From: Pedobacter arcticus A12
GTDB taxonomy: Bacteria > Bacteroidota > Bacteroidia > Sphingobacteriales > Sphingobacteriaceae
Direction of reading: 5' to 3'
Length of the DNA: 64,000 nt
NCBI RefSeq assembly: GCF_000302595.1
Contig: NZ_JH947125.1
Location: forward strand, 580,299 to 644,298
The position numbers and the translations under genes are program-made. The notes under the pieces were generated by a model. That model searched no databases. It saw only the letters and a list, made by a program, of their open reading frames with translations, and had not been told where the DNA came from. The stretch's first letter is position 1, and every line of letters starts with the position of its first letter. Of this stretch, positions 1 to 7,667 are shown in pieces.

Positions 1-93
1 CGAGTTTCGCTGAACATTTATCTGTTGCGCAAAAGATTGCTTGCTAAAGCCTATTGTAGCTAATAATAAAATAATGAAATATGACTTTTTCAA
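1..93 (-). CDS. Exported protein, N-terminal part only (runs off left edge)
   Basis: Thirty-one codons read leftwards from a TTG at 93-91 with no stop before the edge. They begin MKKS, then a hydrophobic core (FIILLLATIGF) and a likely signal-peptidase site at SFAQ, so the product is probably exported. The start is supported by a strong AGGAGG six bases upstream of the TTG; no in-frame ATG lies nearby. The gene follows the nuclease-like gene on the same strand and could be co-transcribed with it. Function cannot be told from this fragment. The ribosome site and start codon lie inside an inverted repeat (separate entry). Confidence 0.7.
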   Translation of the reverse strand, partial: MKKSYFIILLLATIGFSKQSFAQQINVQRNS

Positions 94-130
94 CGTATGC
101 CTCCTATATATTATAAGGAGTTATACGTTG
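91..130 (-). promoter_or_regulatory. Inverted repeat enclosing the SD and TTG start
   Basis: Read on the minus strand, CAACGTAT pairs with ATACGTTG (8 bp). After a 2x2 internal loop, CTCCT pairs with AGGAG (5 bp), leaving a 10-base AT loop. The 3' arm holds the whole AGGAGG ribosome site and ends exactly with the TTG start codon. In mRNA this hairpin would hide both. The arms are seen directly; translational control is inferred. Confidence 0.6.
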
Positions 131-157
131 TTTTCAGCATAAGGTTGCTGTTAAAAA

Positions 158-1123
158 TTAATTTTCTGGCCGTCCAATAATCTGTCCTTTTTGAAATTTC
201 TTCTCTTCTTCTTCCACCTCTTTTCTCTCTTTTACACTTTGGTCTGTATTTAAGAGTTTTTTCATGTCGGGCTGCCCAGCATCAACCCATGCGGAATACC
301 AAAAACTACCTACGCTTAAAATAGAACTCCTCATTTGGCGTTCCACCATCCCATTAAGTGCATCATGATAGGCTTTGGAGTATTCTATAGAATATTCTTT
401 TATTACCTTTCGGTTGCGTTCGTTATAGGTGTACTTGCGGTCGGCAGGGAAACTTTTGCTCAATCTTTTTTCTACGGCAAGTGTTGAATCTAAAAGTGTG
501 TAGGTATTTTCTACAATATCCCAGGCTTTATTTAGCGGATTGTTAATGTAAACGGCTTTGCCTACAAAATAATCGTATTTATCTGCAAAAAGTTCGGGTA
601 GGCGACTTTCCCAAAAGCCATGTATTCCAACTTGGTTGGTCATTTGCCCATTATAATTCTCAGAAGTATGTAGCGGAACGTGGGCATCAGCAATGTAATG
701 CCCTAAATCTGATGAGTATTTTAAAATCAATACCGAATCGCGATTTATAAATGCATCAACGAGTTTGTAATAACTTCGTTGAATTTGCCAAGGTACAATT
801 CCGTACGCTTTTAAAGTGTCTTCGCTTAGTTTTGCTACAGCATCATTCCACTTTCTGGGAATAATTTTGAAAGGTTCTGTGCCGTAATGGTCTGCATCTA
901 AGTAATGTCGGGGTGCTTCAAGCGAATCTGCGTATCTTCTTTTATCTGGGTCAACAGCGTGAATAGTAATGTAGTTGATGTTAGATTTATAGAAGCCAAT
1001 AAGGTCTTTGGGTAGGGTGAAAACAGCCAAGCGATTTATTCTTTGATGCCCAAAAAAGCCCCAAGATGTTGTGAGCAACAAGCAAGGAATGATTAATAAA
1101 AGAATAAGACGCTTGTTTTTCAT
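158..1123 (-). CDS. S1/P1-nuclease / zinc-phospholipase-C-like exported protein
   Basis: This 321-residue protein has a signal peptide (about 1-20). Cleavage would leave Trp21 at the new N-terminus, followed by GFFGHQ. S1/P1 nucleases and zinc phospholipases C use the mature N-terminal Trp and a nearby His as zinc ligands. A second metal cluster is visible near residues 138-165 (GHYIADAHVPLH, then NYNGQ and GIHGFWE). It probably acts in the periplasm or outside the cell on phosphodiester bonds. Nuclease or phospholipase specificity cannot be settled by eye. The C-terminus is charged (EVEEEEKK). The family is common in Bacteroidota. Confidence 0.8.
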   Translation of the reverse strand: MKNKRLILLLIIPCLLLTTSWGFFGHQRINRLAVFTLPKDLIGFYKSNINYITIHAVDPDKRRYADSLEAPRHYLDADHYGTEPFKIIPRKWNDAVAKLSEDTLKAYGIVPWQIQRSYYKLVDAFINRDSVLILKYSSDLGHYIADAHVPLHTSENYNGQMTNQVGIHGFWESRLPELFADKYDYFVGKAVYINNPLNKAWDIVENTYTLLDSTLAVEKRLSKSFPADRKYTYNERNRKVIKEYSIEYSKAYHDALNGMVERQMRSSILSVGSFWYSAWVDAGQPDMKKLLNTDQSVKERKEVEEEEKKFQKGQIIGRPEN

Positions 1124-1268
1124 TTTTCATTTTTTATATATCAAACAATCTAAACGCTACGCTAGTCGTTTTTGAGCCTTAAAAGCTGTTTATTTGTATA
1201 AGGTTTAAAATTAAGGTATGCATTTAATAATCAGTGGTTTTTTTAAAGAATAATTTTTTAAAAATGAA

Positions 1269-1299
1269 TTTGCTTTTAATAATATTACCAGTATATTTG
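1269..1299 (+). promoter_or_regulatory. rpsT promoter (Bacteroidota -33/-7)
   Basis: TTTG at 1269-1272 and TATATTTG at 1292-1299 are separated by 19 bp. This is an exact fit to the Bacteroidota primary-sigma consensus TTTG-(19-21)-TAnnTTTG. It predicts a leader of about 40 bases before the rpsT ATG. Confidence 0.85.
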
Positions 1300-1343
1300 C
1301 AACCCTCAATAGAGGCAATGTTTAAAGGAATAAAAAGCTAACA

Positions 1344-1595
1344 ATGGCAAATCATAAATCAGCATTAAAAAGAATTAGAGCAAACGCTGCTAAACGTTTA
1401 CGTAACAGATACCAAGCAAAAACTACTAGAACTTTCATTAAGAGGTTGCGTAGTGCTGTTAGTAAAGAAGATGCTTTGGCTTTATTGCCTAAAGTAACTT
1501 CTATGTTAGATCGTTTGGCTAAGAAAAACGTTATCCACAAAAATAAAGCAGCTAACAACAAGTCAAAACTGACTAAGTTCGCTAACTCTTTATAG
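1344..1595 (+). CDS. rpsT: 30S ribosomal protein S20
   Basis: This small basic protein of 83 residues begins MANHKSALKRIRANAAKR, the typical S20 opening, and continues with Lys/Arg-rich helices (LAKKNVIHKNKAANNKSKL). S20 binds 16S rRNA early in assembly of the small subunit. Length is normal. It has its own consensus promoter upstream and an intrinsic terminator directly downstream, so it appears to be a single-gene transcription unit. Confidence 0.97.
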   Translation: MANHKSALKRIRANAAKRLRNRYQAKTTRTFIKRLRSAVSKEDALALLPKVTSMLDRLAKKNVIHKNKAANNKSKLTKFANSL

Positions 1596-1616
1596 GAGAT
1601 AAAAAATATTTTAACG

Positions 1617-1650
1617 GGCAGAATTCTTAGAAAGAGTTCTGCCTTTTTTT
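1617..1650 (+). terminator. Intrinsic terminator of rpsT
   Basis: A 12-bp stem (GGCAGAATTCTT with AAGAGTTCTGCC, one G-U pair) and a 3-base loop are followed by seven T. It lies 22 bases after the rpsT stop. Confidence 0.9.
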
Positions 1651-1676
1651 GTTTGCTTTTTTTGTAGATTTATTTT

Positions 1677-2378
1677 ATGAGTCTACCCTACGAACAAAAA
1701 ATAACCATTAAAGCTTGGGCAGAGGAAGATCGTCCACGTGAAAAATTACTAGCCCTAGGCCGACGAAGTTTGTCTGATGCTGAATTGATTGCCATTTTAA
1801 TTGGTTCTGGATCTACCACAGAATCTGCTGTAGATTTGAGCAAACGCATTTTACACACGTATCAAAATAATCTAGCCAGCATTGCAAAGCTATCTGTTCA
1901 GGAATTATGCAAATTTAAAGGAATTGGCGAAGCTAAAGCTATTTCCATCATCGCAGGGTTAGAATTAGGCAGGCGGCGTAAGGAAACTGAAACTGTAATT
2001 ACTGATAAAATTACCTGCTCAAAAGATGGTTTTAATATTTTGGCTCCGTATTTTTCTGATTTGTTGCATGAGGAATTTTGGATTTTGCTGTTAAACAGAA
2101 CCAATAAGGTAATGAACAAGATACTGATATCAAAAGGTGGAATATCGGGTACAGTGGTGGATTCTAAAATCATTTTTAAAGCAGCCCTTGAGCACAATGC
2201 AGTAAATCTGGTTTTAGCTCATAACCACCCATCGGGCAATTTAAAACCTAGTCAGCAAGACTTAAGTTTAACAAAAAAATTGGCAGCAGCAGGAGAATTG
2301 TTGGATATCAAAATTTTAGATCACCTGGTTTTTGCTGGAAAAGGGTATTTCAGTTTTGCAGATGAGGGGTATTTGTAG
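1677..2378 (+). CDS. radC: RadC family JAB/MPN-domain protein
   Basis: The 233-residue protein has the usual RadC layout. The N-terminal helix-hairpin-helix-like part (RPREKLLALGRRSLSDAELIA, then FKGIGEAKAISI) precedes a C-terminal JAMM metal-binding domain with HNHPSG near residue 182 and a downstream Asp (SQQD). The family is named as a DNA-repair protein, but its biochemical role is uncertain. The gene starts at ATG 1677, after the rpsT terminator. Confidence 0.92.
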   Translation: MSLPYEQKITIKAWAEEDRPREKLLALGRRSLSDAELIAILIGSGSTTESAVDLSKRILHTYQNNLASIAKLSVQELCKFKGIGEAKAISIIAGLELGRRRKETETVITDKITCSKDGFNILAPYFSDLLHEEFWILLLNRTNKVMNKILISKGGISGTVVDSKIIFKAALEHNAVNLVLAHNHPSGNLKPSQQDLSLTKKLAAAGELLDIKILDHLVFAGKGYFSFADEGYL

Positions 2379-2601
2379 GAGAAGGTTTTAAGTGGTAGGT
2401 TTTAGGTATTAAGTGAAAAGTTTAAAGGTTTTAAGTATTCTGTCATTCAACCCTTCTCTCATTCAAAATTGAATTACGCTATTCTTCAAAATTAATCATC
2501 CTTCTGTCATTCAATTCTTCAATCATCCAAAATTCATTTATTATAAATCAAAACTTTTAGCTTTATAAAATCGTTATAGCTATTCAAAACAATTGCAGAA
2601 G
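2379..2601. repeat. Gene-free spacer with simple degenerate repeats
   Basis: The left part is built from AAGT/TTTAAG words, including ATTAAGTGAAAAGTT, a 15-mer that recurs at about 62234. The right part repeats TCATTCAA / TCATCCAA units. No reading frame or strong promoter was found; a TAgcTTTA at 2558-2565 lacks a matching -33 box. Confidence 0.5.
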
Positions 2602-3699
2602 ATGAGAGGTTACGGATTTTCACAATATGTTCCCAAACAATTGCCAAACGGTGGCTTTGATGAATTGCTAAAACTTTTTCTGGAGCTTTTAAACTACTCG
2701 GCAGGAGATGCAAATGAAGCACTTTCTTGGATGAACGAACTAGATAAGCAACATAATATCACCAAAAGCGATTATGGGATAGGTGATTTTATTGATGATT
2801 TAAAAAGCAAGGGCTATATAGGAGATGATGGCCCGAAAGGTGGATTTAAAATTACTGGTAAAACAGAACAAACTATCCGCCAGTCGGCTTTGGAAGAGAT
2901 TTTTGGTAAGCTAAAAAAATCTGGGAAGGGAAATCACAACGCACCACAATCTGGTACCGGCGAAGAAAAAAATGCAGATAGGAGGGAATACCAATTTGGG
3001 GACAGTTTGGATCAGATTGATATGACGGCTTCTATCCATAATGCGCAAATTAACCATGGCATCGGTGATTTTATGATGACCGAGCGAGATTTGGAAGTAG
3101 AGGAGCGTGATTATAAAACGCTAACATCAACAGTTCTGATGATTGATATTTCGCACTCTATGATTCTTTACGGAGAAGATAGAATTACGCCAGCCAAAAA
3201 GGTTGCCATGGCTTTGGCCGAATTAATTAAAACAAGATATCCAAAAGATACTTTAGATATTGTAGTGTTTGGTAACGATGCGTGGCCAATATCTGTTAAA
3301 GATTTACCTTATTTACAAGTTGGTCCTTATCATACTAATACGTATGCAGGGCTAGAATTGGCAACTGATATTCTGAGAAGAAGAAAAACGCATAACAAAC
3401 AGATTTTTATGATTACCGACGGGAAACCAACTTGCTTAAAAGAAGGTTTGAAATATTATAAAAACAGTGTGGGTTTGGATAAAAAAGTAATCAGCAAAAC
3501 GTTAACTATGGCTGCTCAATGCAAAAAGTTGAACATTCCAATTACTACTTTTATGATTGCAAAAGACCCTTACCTGCAACAGTTTGTGCGCAAATTTACA
3601 GAAGTAAACGGTGGCAGAGCATTTTATAGCTCATTAAAAGGATTAGGCGAATACATTTTTGAAGACTACATAAAGAACAGAAGAAAGACTGTTAGATGA
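2602..3699 (+). CDS. VWA-domain protein, partner of MoxR-like ATPase
   Basis: The 365-residue protein (from ATG 2602) has a helical N-terminal part and a C-terminal von Willebrand A domain from about residue 175. The metal-site (MIDAS) motif DISHS begins near Asp182, followed by a Thr in NTYAGL and Asp in ITDGKPT, so all three MIDAS elements are present. VWA proteins next to MoxR-type AAA+ ATPases usually act together as chaperone or metal-insertion-like machines. The substrate is unknown. A TTG three codons upstream is possible, but the ATG is preferred. The ATPase gene follows after 148 bases. Confidence 0.8.
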   Translation: MRGYGFSQYVPKQLPNGGFDELLKLFLELLNYSAGDANEALSWMNELDKQHNITKSDYGIGDFIDDLKSKGYIGDDGPKGGFKITGKTEQTIRQSALEEIFGKLKKSGKGNHNAPQSGTGEEKNADRREYQFGDSLDQIDMTASIHNAQINHGIGDFMMTERDLEVEERDYKTLTSTVLMIDISHSMILYGEDRITPAKKVAMALAELIKTRYPKDTLDIVVFGNDAWPISVKDLPYLQVGPYHTNTYAGLELATDILRRRKTHNKQIFMITDGKPTCLKEGLKYYKNSVGLDKKVISKTLTMAAQCKKLNIPITTFMIAKDPYLQQFVRKFTEVNGGRAFYSSLKGLGEYIFEDYIKNRRKTVR

Positions 3700-3704
3700 T
3701 TTAG

Positions 3705-3760
3705 TAGCAAGATTTTAGTATCAAGACTAAGATCAAAGACATAAGAATCAAGACAAATTA
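3705..3760. repeat. Degenerate ATCAAGAC-type microrepeat
   Basis: Overlapping variants of ATCAAGAC / AAGATCAAAGACA / AAGAATCAAGACA follow the VWA gene. The 13-mer AAGAATCAAGACA (3743-3755) recurs inverted at 28770-28782. Neither copy lies in a gene. Confidence 0.5.
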
Positions 3761-3811
3761 TCGACGCAGAAGATATAAATTTAGTACAAACAAACCACAA
3801 AATAAGCAAGT

Positions 3812-3844
3812 CCCTCTCCTTCGGAGAGGGATTTAGGGTGAGGC
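3812..3844. repeat. Palindromic repeat CCCTCTCC..GGAGAGGG, copy 1
   Basis: The perfect 8-bp palindrome CCCTCTCCTTCGGAGAGGG (3812-3830) is followed by ATTTAGGGTGAGGC. A second copy of both parts lies at 38003-38032. The repeat ends a few bases before the MoxR-like ATG, so its GTGAGG sits in ribosome-site position and its hairpin would lie in that gene's leader. Confidence 0.85.
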
Positions 3845-3847
3845 ACC

Positions 3848-5338
3848 ATGATAAAGACACTAGGAGAATTAAAGAAATCGGGGTACAAAAGCCGTTCTAT
3901 AAAAGAAGAGCTAAGAGAAAACTTAATTGCCCGATTAAAAGATAAAGATTTAGGTTTTGAAGGGATTATTGGTTTTGAAGATACCGTAATGCCTGATTTA
4001 CAGACTGCAATTTTAAGTCGACATAATATACTATTATTAGGACTGAGAGGGCAGGCGAAGACGAGGATTGCCCGTTTGATGGTAAATCTTTTGGATGAGT
4101 ATGTGCCATATATTGCAGATTCTGAATTGTACGACGATCCCTTAAACCCAATAAGTTGGGCAGGTAAAAACACGATTGAGATCCACGGGGATGAAACGCC
4201 GATTGCTTGGTGGCACCGTAGCGATAGATATACCGAGAAATTGGCAACGCCAGATGTTACCGTTGCCGATTTAATTGGTGATGTTGACCCGATAAAAGCC
4301 GCTACGCAAAAACTTCATTATTCTGATGAGCGGATTATCCATTTTGGATTGATTCCGCGGGCGCATCGAAGTATTTTTGTAATCAATGAACTGCCGGATT
4401 TGCAAGCGAGAATTCAAGTTGCGCTATTTAATATTTTGCAGGAAAGAGATATTCAGATCAGAGGATTTAAGTTGCGCTTGCCTTTAGATATTCAGTTTGT
4501 ATTTACTGCAAACCCAGAAGATTATACCAACCGTGGTTCTATTGTAACGCCTTTAAAAGATAGGATTGAAAGTCAGATTTTAACACATTATCCAAAGTCT
4601 GTAGCAATTTCGAGGAAAATAACGCAACAGGAAGCTTCGATTACAGCAGAACAAAAAGTTATTGAATCTGACGGATTGGTTAAGGATTTGATTGAGCAGA
4701 TAGCTTTTGAAGCTAGGAATTCGGAATACATCGATAAAAAATCCGGAGTTTCTGCCCGCTTGACTATCTCTGCTTACGAGAATTTAATATCTCATGCCGA
4801 GCGTAGAATGCTGATTAATGGTGAAAAAAGCACAGTCGTTAGAATCAGCGATTTTTTGGGGGTGATTCCAGCAATTACAGGTAAAATAGAATTGGTTTAT
4901 GAAGGTGAATTAGAAGGTCCGGCTAAGGTGGCCAACATTTTAATAGGGAAAGCGATAAAAACATTATTGCAGACTTATTTTCCAGATCCAGAGCGGATGA
5001 AGAAAGCTAAGAAAGATAATCCTTACGCGGATATTATCAACTGGTTCGGTAGCGGAAATAGTTTGAATTTATTGGATGATATTACTGATGTTGAATATAA
5101 AGAAGCATTGAATTCTGTCCCCGGTTTAAAACAGGTGGTAAAGCAATTCCATAAAGACATCAGCGAAAACCAAACTTTGTTGTACATGGAATTTGTGTTG
5201 CATGGTTTGGCAGAATTTTCTTTGGTGAGCAAAGGCTTTTTAGAAAAAGGTTTTGAGTTTAAGGATATGTTCAATAGCTTATTCAGCTCCGAGTTTGCAG
5301 AGGATGATGATGATGGGAATTTTGACGACAGGTATTAA
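3848..5338 (+). CDS. MoxR / magnesium-chelatase-like AAA+ ATPase
   Basis: The 496-residue AAA+ protein has Walker A GLRGQAKTR near residue 64 and a Walker B-like IFVINELPDL near 176. The usual DE of Walker B reads NE here, leaving the Glu but not the Asp. A sensor-1 region (FTANPEDYTNRG) and Arg-containing PLKDRIE follow. The family powers remodelling with a VWA partner, and the VWA gene is directly upstream. The C-terminus is acidic (EDDDDGNFDD). It is cytoplasmic; the target is unknown. The start ATG sits just after a palindromic repeat that supplies a GAGG. Confidence 0.85.
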   Translation: MIKTLGELKKSGYKSRSIKEELRENLIARLKDKDLGFEGIIGFEDTVMPDLQTAILSRHNILLLGLRGQAKTRIARLMVNLLDEYVPYIADSELYDDPLNPISWAGKNTIEIHGDETPIAWWHRSDRYTEKLATPDVTVADLIGDVDPIKAATQKLHYSDERIIHFGLIPRAHRSIFVINELPDLQARIQVALFNILQERDIQIRGFKLRLPLDIQFVFTANPEDYTNRGSIVTPLKDRIESQILTHYPKSVAISRKITQQEASITAEQKVIESDGLVKDLIEQIAFEARNSEYIDKKSGVSARLTISAYENLISHAERRMLINGEKSTVVRISDFLGVIPAITGKIELVYEGELEGPAKVANILIGKAIKTLLQTYFPDPERMKKAKKDNPYADIINWFGSGNSLNLLDDITDVEYKEALNSVPGLKQVVKQFHKDISENQTLLYMEFVLHGLAEFSLVSKGFLEKGFEFKDMFNSLFSSEFAEDDDDGNFDDRY

Positions 5339-5358
5339 TTAAAATTTAAGAATAATTT

Positions 5359-5490
5359 GCGTTAGGGATTGCAGTGGTAGCTTTTTTGTCATCCTGAGAA
5401 ATGGCACTCTGAGCGGAGTCGAAGAGGGAGTCGAAGGATAGACAAAAAACTATAACGTAAAGCCCGACCGCTTTTTAGCGGGAACGCCCA
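5359..5490. repeat. Intergenic structured repeat, copy 1
   Basis: The element starts GCGTTAGGGATTGCAGTGG and ends AACGTAAAGCCCG..GGAACGCCC. Between the ends, TAG-C-TTTTTTGTC-ATCCT (5378-5395) pairs with AGGAT-A-GACAAAAAACTA (5435-5452), leaving one bulge on each side. A second small hairpin is CCGCT-TTTT-AGCGG (5468-5481). A GCGGAGTCGAAG word nested in the loop is shared with 15908-15919. Copy 2 lies at 29471-29568. Confidence 0.75.
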
Positions 5491-5500
5491 AAGAAATATA

Positions 5501-6745
5501 ATGGGAAAAATTATTGGATTAAGTATTATCTCGCTTTCACTAATAGCGTTTGATTTTTACATATACAAGGCGGTTTTAAACATCTATCCGCAATGGAGTG
5601 CAGTAAAAAAGAAAAATTTTAAGCACCTCTGGTTTGGCTACACTTTAGTGCTACTGCTTGGTGTAGTGATTAGTCTAACGTTTACCAATATTTGGTTGTC
5701 GTTAAAAACGGTCATCTTGGTGGCCTATTTTATTACGTTTGTCACCAAATTGGTCTGGTGTATTATACTTTTTGTGGATGATATTAGGCGAGGAGCTGTT
5801 TTTGTTAAACGTAAAGTAGTAACAGAAGTGCCTATTACTGAGCCAAACAGGGATGCGATTCCACGGTCCGAGTTTTTAGTTAAAGCTGGTATGGCGGTTG
5901 CTGCAGTGCCCTTTGCTAGTTTGAGTTGGGGCGTTGCTTATGGTGCTTATGATTATCGGGTTCGCAAACAGGTTCTCGCGTTTGAAAACTTGCCTAAAGC
6001 ATTTGATGGGGTTACCATTGCGCAGATTTCTGATGTTCACTCCGGAAGTTTTTACAATAAAAAAGCAGTGTTGGGTGGTGTAGAAATGATGTTGCAACAA
6101 AAGCCCGATATGGTGTTTTTTACTGGTGACTTGGTAAATGGTAGAGCGAATGAGATGCGGGATTATCAAGATATTTTCGCAAAAATAAAAGCGCCACTGG
6201 GTGTTTTTTCTACTTTAGGAAACCATGATTATGGAATGTATGAAAAATGGTCAAGCGAAGCAGCTAGGAACAAAAACATAGCAGACGTTAAAAAAGTACA
6301 CGCTTTAATGGGTTGGGATTTGTTGATGAATGAAAACCGTCGTGTTAAAGTGGACGGTGAAGAAATTGGTGTTTTAGGGATAGAGAACTGGGGAAAAGGC
6401 CGTTTCCCGAAGTTTGGCAAAATGGAAGATGCGATTAAAAATACTGATGATTTGCCGATTAAACTGCTTTTATCTCACGATCCGTCACATTGGCGAGCAG
6501 AAGTTTTGCAAAAATACCCACAGATTGATGCTTCCTTTGCCGGACATACCCATGGTGCACAGTTTGGTGTAGAAAGCGAATATGTGAAATGGAGCCCAGT
6601 ACAATATGTTTATGATGAGTGGGACGGTTTATATGAAGAAGGAAAACAGAAACTATACGTTAACGTAGGTTATGGCTTTTTAGGCTATCCTGGCCGGGTT
6701 GGAATTTTGCCCGAAATAACGATATTTGAGCTTAGAAGAGCTTAA
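5501..6745 (+). CDS. Membrane-anchored metallophosphoesterase
   Basis: The 414-residue protein has about four N-terminal hydrophobic segments (residues 1-110), a further hydrophobic stretch near 130-150, then a calcineurin-like phosphoesterase domain from about 165. All metal motifs are visible: SDVHSG, TGDLVNG, GNHDYG, LLSHDP and GHTHGAQFG. It resembles the YkuE/YaeI group of membrane-linked phosphodiesterases, some of which act on lipid substrates; the substrate here is inferred only by family. Start ATG 5501 lies 10 bases after the repeat element. The UbiA-like gene follows after 15 bases, probably in one operon. Confidence 0.88.
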   Translation: MGKIIGLSIISLSLIAFDFYIYKAVLNIYPQWSAVKKKNFKHLWFGYTLVLLLGVVISLTFTNIWLSLKTVILVAYFITFVTKLVWCIILFVDDIRRGAVFVKRKVVTEVPITEPNRDAIPRSEFLVKAGMAVAAVPFASLSWGVAYGAYDYRVRKQVLAFENLPKAFDGVTIAQISDVHSGSFYNKKAVLGGVEMMLQQKPDMVFFTGDLVNGRANEMRDYQDIFAKIKAPLGVFSTLGNHDYGMYEKWSSEAARNKNIADVKKVHALMGWDLLMNENRRVKVDGEEIGVLGIENWGKGRFPKFGKMEDAIKNTDDLPIKLLLSHDPSHWRAEVLQKYPQIDASFAGHTHGAQFGVESEYVKWSPVQYVYDEWDGLYEEGKQKLYVNVGYGFLGYPGRVGILPEITIFELRRA

Positions 6746-6760
6746 GTATTCCTTTTTTTA

Positions 6761-7639
6761 ATGATAAAGTACTTTCAACGACCGCTGGATTTTTTGTTGT
6801 TCAGCAATATTTTCATTTCTTTAGGTGCTTTAGCGCAAGGTTTACTAACCTACCATTTGTTGGGTTTTTCGCCCTCTTGGGTAGTTGTAGGTTTCCTGTT
6901 TTTCTCAACCTTGCTCACTTATAATTTTAGTATTCTAATTCAGCGTCCTAAAAATCCAGAGAAATCGGAGTATAGAAGAGTGCGCTGGATTTTTGGAAAC
7001 TATAAGTTAAACGTTGGGATATCTATTGTTGCTTTGGTTGCGATAATTCCGCTGTTTTTTATGCTCAGTTTTAGGTCGCAATTGCTCAACGTATTTCTGG
7101 GTATCCTTTCTTTGGGCTATGCAATGCCCCTTTTTAAATCAAAGAACACGAAGTTTGGACTAAGGAACGTACCCGCGGTTAAGTTGTTTTTGATTGCTGC
7201 GGTATGGGCATTAAGCTCGGTAATGATACCTTATTTTGAACTGCAGAATACCCAGCAATTTTATCTTCCTTGGCAGGATATAGCAATTCTAAACTGTAAG
7301 CGGTTTTTATTTTTAGTAGCAATCACAGTTCCGTTCGATATAAGAGATATGTTTCAGGACAGGGTTTATGAGCTAAGGACTATCCCGACGATTTTTGGTG
7401 AGAAGAAAGCATATCTCTTTTGTCAAGTAATGCTGTTGACCTATATGGTGTTGCTTTTCTTTTTCAGAAACCGAGGTTTTGATGCGGATTTTTTCGGGTT
7501 AGGAATAACTGCAGTTTTAACGGGCTGGTTAATATTTAAATCTAAATGGGAAAAGAATGAGTATTACTATTTCTTTTATTTAGATGGGACTTTGATTTTG
7601 CAGTATGTGATGATGTTGTTTTTTGGATTATTAATTTAA
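6761..7639 (+). CDS. UbiA-like polytopic membrane protein
   Basis: The 292-residue, very hydrophobic protein has roughly eight membrane segments. The loop DIRDMFQDRVYELRTIPTIFG matches the second Asp-rich motif of UbiA prenyltransferases (DxxDxxxD..TIPxxxG). The position of the first motif reads NFSILIQRPKN and lacks the usual NDxxD aspartates. It may be a divergent prenyltransferase or a non-catalytic relative. It is likely co-transcribed with the metallophosphoesterase and converges on the next gene with a 28-base gap. Confidence 0.65.
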   Translation: MIKYFQRPLDFLLFSNIFISLGALAQGLLTYHLLGFSPSWVVVGFLFFSTLLTYNFSILIQRPKNPEKSEYRRVRWIFGNYKLNVGISIVALVAIIPLFFMLSFRSQLLNVFLGILSLGYAMPLFKSKNTKFGLRNVPAVKLFLIAAVWALSSVMIPYFELQNTQQFYLPWQDIAILNCKRFLFLVAITVPFDIRDMFQDRVYELRTIPTIFGEKKAYLFCQVMLLTYMVLLFFFRNRGFDADFFGLGITAVLTGWLIFKSKWEKNEYYYFFYLDGTLILQYVMMLFFGLLI

Positions 7640-7667
7640 ATTTGAGTTATACAAGATCGTATTCTAT

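Noticed and set aside
3666-3860. Minus-strand frame containing NPSPKERD
   Set aside because: This is the well-known artefact of translating the CCCTCTCC..GGAGAGGG repeat.
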